From assembly GCA_963922335.1 (NCBI GenBank), contig CAWUIB010000003.1, forward strand, positions 1 to 64,000: DNA of 64,000 nucleotides. Direction: 5' to 3'. This DNA comes from CALBPI01 sp963922335 (GTDB lineage: Bacteria; Pseudomonadota; Gammaproteobacteria; Steroidobacterales; Woeseiaceae). Shown in pieces: positions 62,346-64,000 of the stretch. The number at the start of each line of letters is the position of its first letter. Position 1 is the stretch's first letter. Below the pieces are notes generated by a model. It ran no database searches and had not been told where the DNA came from. It was given only the letters and a program-made list of their open reading frames with translations. The translations under genes were made by a program, and so were the position numbers.

Positions 62346-63953
62346 ATGAATAGGGATCGACGCGTTCGAATCTACGATGCCCACTCCTGGACCGGCATCA
62401 GTCTCGGCATCTTTCTTTTTGTGGTGTGTTTCACCGGCTCTCTCGCGCTTTTTGACCACGAAATCCAGAGCTGGGAAGACCCTGCAAGGCGCCTGGCTGT
62501 CCCTGCGCAGACTATCGACCTTCACCCGCTCGTTGAAGACTGGGTCGACACCATGCCTGCGGGCGGCGAGGTAGCTTTCCTCGGCGTTTACTATCCCACG
62601 AAATTTGAGCCTTACTTTCACAGCATCATGAATTTTCGCTCTGCGGATGGCGACGTAGAGCAACTGAGTCGAAAATGGAACGCGGCTACTGGTGAGCCAC
62701 TACCCGATCGAGGCGACGGCCTGTCGACCTGGCTGCTCGATTTCCACCGCGATCTTATGTGGCCTGACGCCTTGGGCGGCAGACAAATCGGGCGGGGTTT
62801 GGTCGGTATAGCGGGAGTCATCATGCTGCTCTCGATCGTTACCGGCGTGCTGACGCACCGCAAGATTCTAAAAGAGGCTTTTGTATTCCGACGGAAGAAA
62901 TCAGTGCGTGTGAAATGGAAGGACGCGCATAACTTCTTAGGTATTTGGAGTCTGCCGTTCTCTACGGTGATCGCGTTTACCGGCGCGTGGCTCGGCATCG
63001 TTGCATTGCTGCTACCAATAACAGGTCTATTAGTATTTAAGGGTGACGTTGAGGCGGTGGCTGCAGCTGTCGGCGAGGGCGCCAATGCGCCTGCCGGGAT
63101 TGTTGCACCAATGCTGAATCTGGACGATGTTGGTCGACGCCAGCATTCACAGAGTGGCGAACTACCGTTGTTTGTCAGCATTCAAAACTGGGGCTATTCA
63201 GATGCTACTTATACGCTTCAATACAAGCCCGACACCGAGCTGATGTATTACGAAGCCGAGCGTCTGCATGGCGTTACTGGCGAACCGTTACCCCTTACTG
63301 GAGTTCTTGAGCCGTCTGCCGCGACGCGTGTCATCGCCGCAATGTCGCCGCTTCACTATGCAACCTACGGTGGCTTTATCCTAAAGCTGCTCTACTTCGC
63401 GCTCGGAATCGGCATGGCTAGTATGGTTGCGCTCGGCAACATGGTTTGGATCGAGCGACGAGCTAACAGCTCCGAAGGGCGTCAGTCCCAGGCTTTCTAT
63501 GCTCGCCTCTCTCGCTTCACCGCTGGCGCTTGCCTCGGAGTCGTTGTCGCGTCGCCCGCCATCTTCTACGTCGATTTGTTCTATTCAGGAGACGAAGCCA
63601 ACCGCATTTATGCGATTGGACAAGCCTATTTTGCGGTCTGGGCGCTGGTGCTGACTGTTTCTTTGGCGGTCAGAAACACGTATTCGGTGGTGCGACGATT
63701 ACTGCAGCTAACCGGGCTGCTCTTGGTCGGGTTGCCCCCCGTCTCTTGGGCACTCATGGAGCAGATGCCTTGGGCGTTGCTACGAAATGGCCATGCGGCC
63801 GCCCCCTCAGTTGATGGATTTATCTTTGTACTCGGCACCATTTGCTTGCTTGTATCCAGCCGCCTGCCGAAAGGCCGCTCGCTCCGGGACACAGAGCGCC
63901 GGTCGCGTTCGACCGCGGTATCCGATCCTGTAGGGAATCCCGCAGCACTCTAG
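62346..63953 (+). CDS. PepSY-associated transmembrane protein (siderophore-reductase-like)
   Basis: A 535-residue inner-membrane protein. The first helix, IYDAHSWTGISLGIFLFVVCFTGSLALFDHE, is the PepSY-TM signature; a periplasmic domain follows, then FHRDLM, KWKDAHNFLGIWSLPF and further helices with ANM-WIERR-like and histidine residues that could bind heme. FoxB and PiuB relatives reduce ferric siderophores. The Fur box upstream supports a role in iron acquisition. No receptor is beside it in this window. Confidence 0.85.
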   Translation: MNRDRRVRIYDAHSWTGISLGIFLFVVCFTGSLALFDHEIQSWEDPARRLAVPAQTIDLHPLVEDWVDTMPAGGEVAFLGVYYPTKFEPYFHSIMNFRSADGDVEQLSRKWNAATGEPLPDRGDGLSTWLLDFHRDLMWPDALGGRQIGRGLVGIAGVIMLLSIVTGVLTHRKILKEAFVFRRKKSVRVKWKDAHNFLGIWSLPFSTVIAFTGAWLGIVALLLPITGLLVFKGDVEAVAAAVGEGANAPAGIVAPMLNLDDVGRRQHSQSGELPLFVSIQNWGYSDATYTLQYKPDTELMYYEAERLHGVTGEPLPLTGVLEPSAATRVIAAMSPLHYATYGGFILKLLYFALGIGMASMVALGNMVWIERRANSSEGRQSQAFYARLSRFTAGACLGVVVASPAIFYVDLFYSGDEANRIYAIGQAYFAVWALVLTVSLAVRNTYSVVRRLLQLTGLLLVGLPPVSWALMEQMPWALLRNGHAAAPSVDGFIFVLGTICLLVSSRLPKGRSLRDTERRSRSTAVSDPVGNPAAL

Positions 63954-64000
63954 TCGAGTCTCAAAAACGACAAGTCATCGTCGAACAAATAGTAAATAAG

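Overview
This 64 kb window is a dense, all-chromosomal stretch of a gammaproteobacterium. The order rsmG-parA-parB-(EAL)-atpIBEFHAGDC-glmU-glmS is the gammaproteobacterial neighbourhood usually found near the replication origin. Cytochrome c4, an OmpA/TSP3 porin, AcnB, a large TonB-dependent receptor and many small membrane proteins fit a free-living, aerobic, probably marine or aquatic Gram-negative. I cannot name the genus. A Woeseia/Steroidobacter-like lineage is a guess from overall flavour. No rRNA, tRNA, CRISPR array, prophage or insertion sequence was recognised.

Layout. 0-3.3 kb: tail of a Dpp/Opp-type peptide ABC transporter (permease end plus fused double ATPase) and a convergent DUF945 protein. 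3.5-5.5 kb: diheme cytochrome c4 and an OmpA-type porin with calcium-binding TSP3 repeats. 5.6-20.5 kb: core block (rsmG, parAB, a degenerate EAL protein, the F1Fo ATP synthase operon, a GNAT reading frame lacking a normal start, a lipoprotein, glmU, glmS). 20.5-29.4 kb: accessory region of small lipoproteins, a three-gene membrane/TPR/AAA+ operon, an esterase, a membrane histidine kinase and a CPBP protease. 29.5-35.1 kb: tightly packed operon for solute and peptide uptake (DUF3311-SSS symporter-ArgE-like peptidase-OPT transporter-coiled-coil protein-CsaA). 35.1-35.6 kb: an ArsR repressor with an E. coli-type arsenite site, followed by a 31-residue peptide containing 11 cysteines. 35.6-46.0 kb: acyltransferase-like membrane protein, aldo/keto reductase, TonB-dependent receptor with a structured leader, gnd with a tiny overlapping membrane gene, PEBP protein, serine hydrolase and two membrane proteins. 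46.1-49.8 kb: acnB with a clear promoter and palindrome, and a lipase-like hydrolase. 49.8-54.2 kb: two-component system plus a repeat-rich lipoprotein, with related palindromes ahead of all three genes. 54.2-60.0 kb: exported sulfatase, a secreted unknown, a TolB/TPR regulator and nth. 60.0-64.0 kb: a histidine-repeat lipoprotein, an AhpD-like protein, a hotdog protein, and a Fur-box operon ending in a PepSY membrane protein.

How genes work together. The atp operon makes the complete ATP synthase. glmU and glmS supply UDP-GlcNAc. The 29.5-35 kb operon looks like coupled import and cleavage of acylated amino acids or peptides. Metal handling recurs: ArsR plus metallothionein-like peptide, His-rich lipoprotein, and a Fur-controlled PepSY operon. 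The strongest candidates for something undescribed are the ArsR/cysteine-peptide pair, the two-component system with its shared palindromes and repeat lipoprotein, the membrane/TPR/AAA+ operon, and the structured leader of the TonB-dependent receptor.
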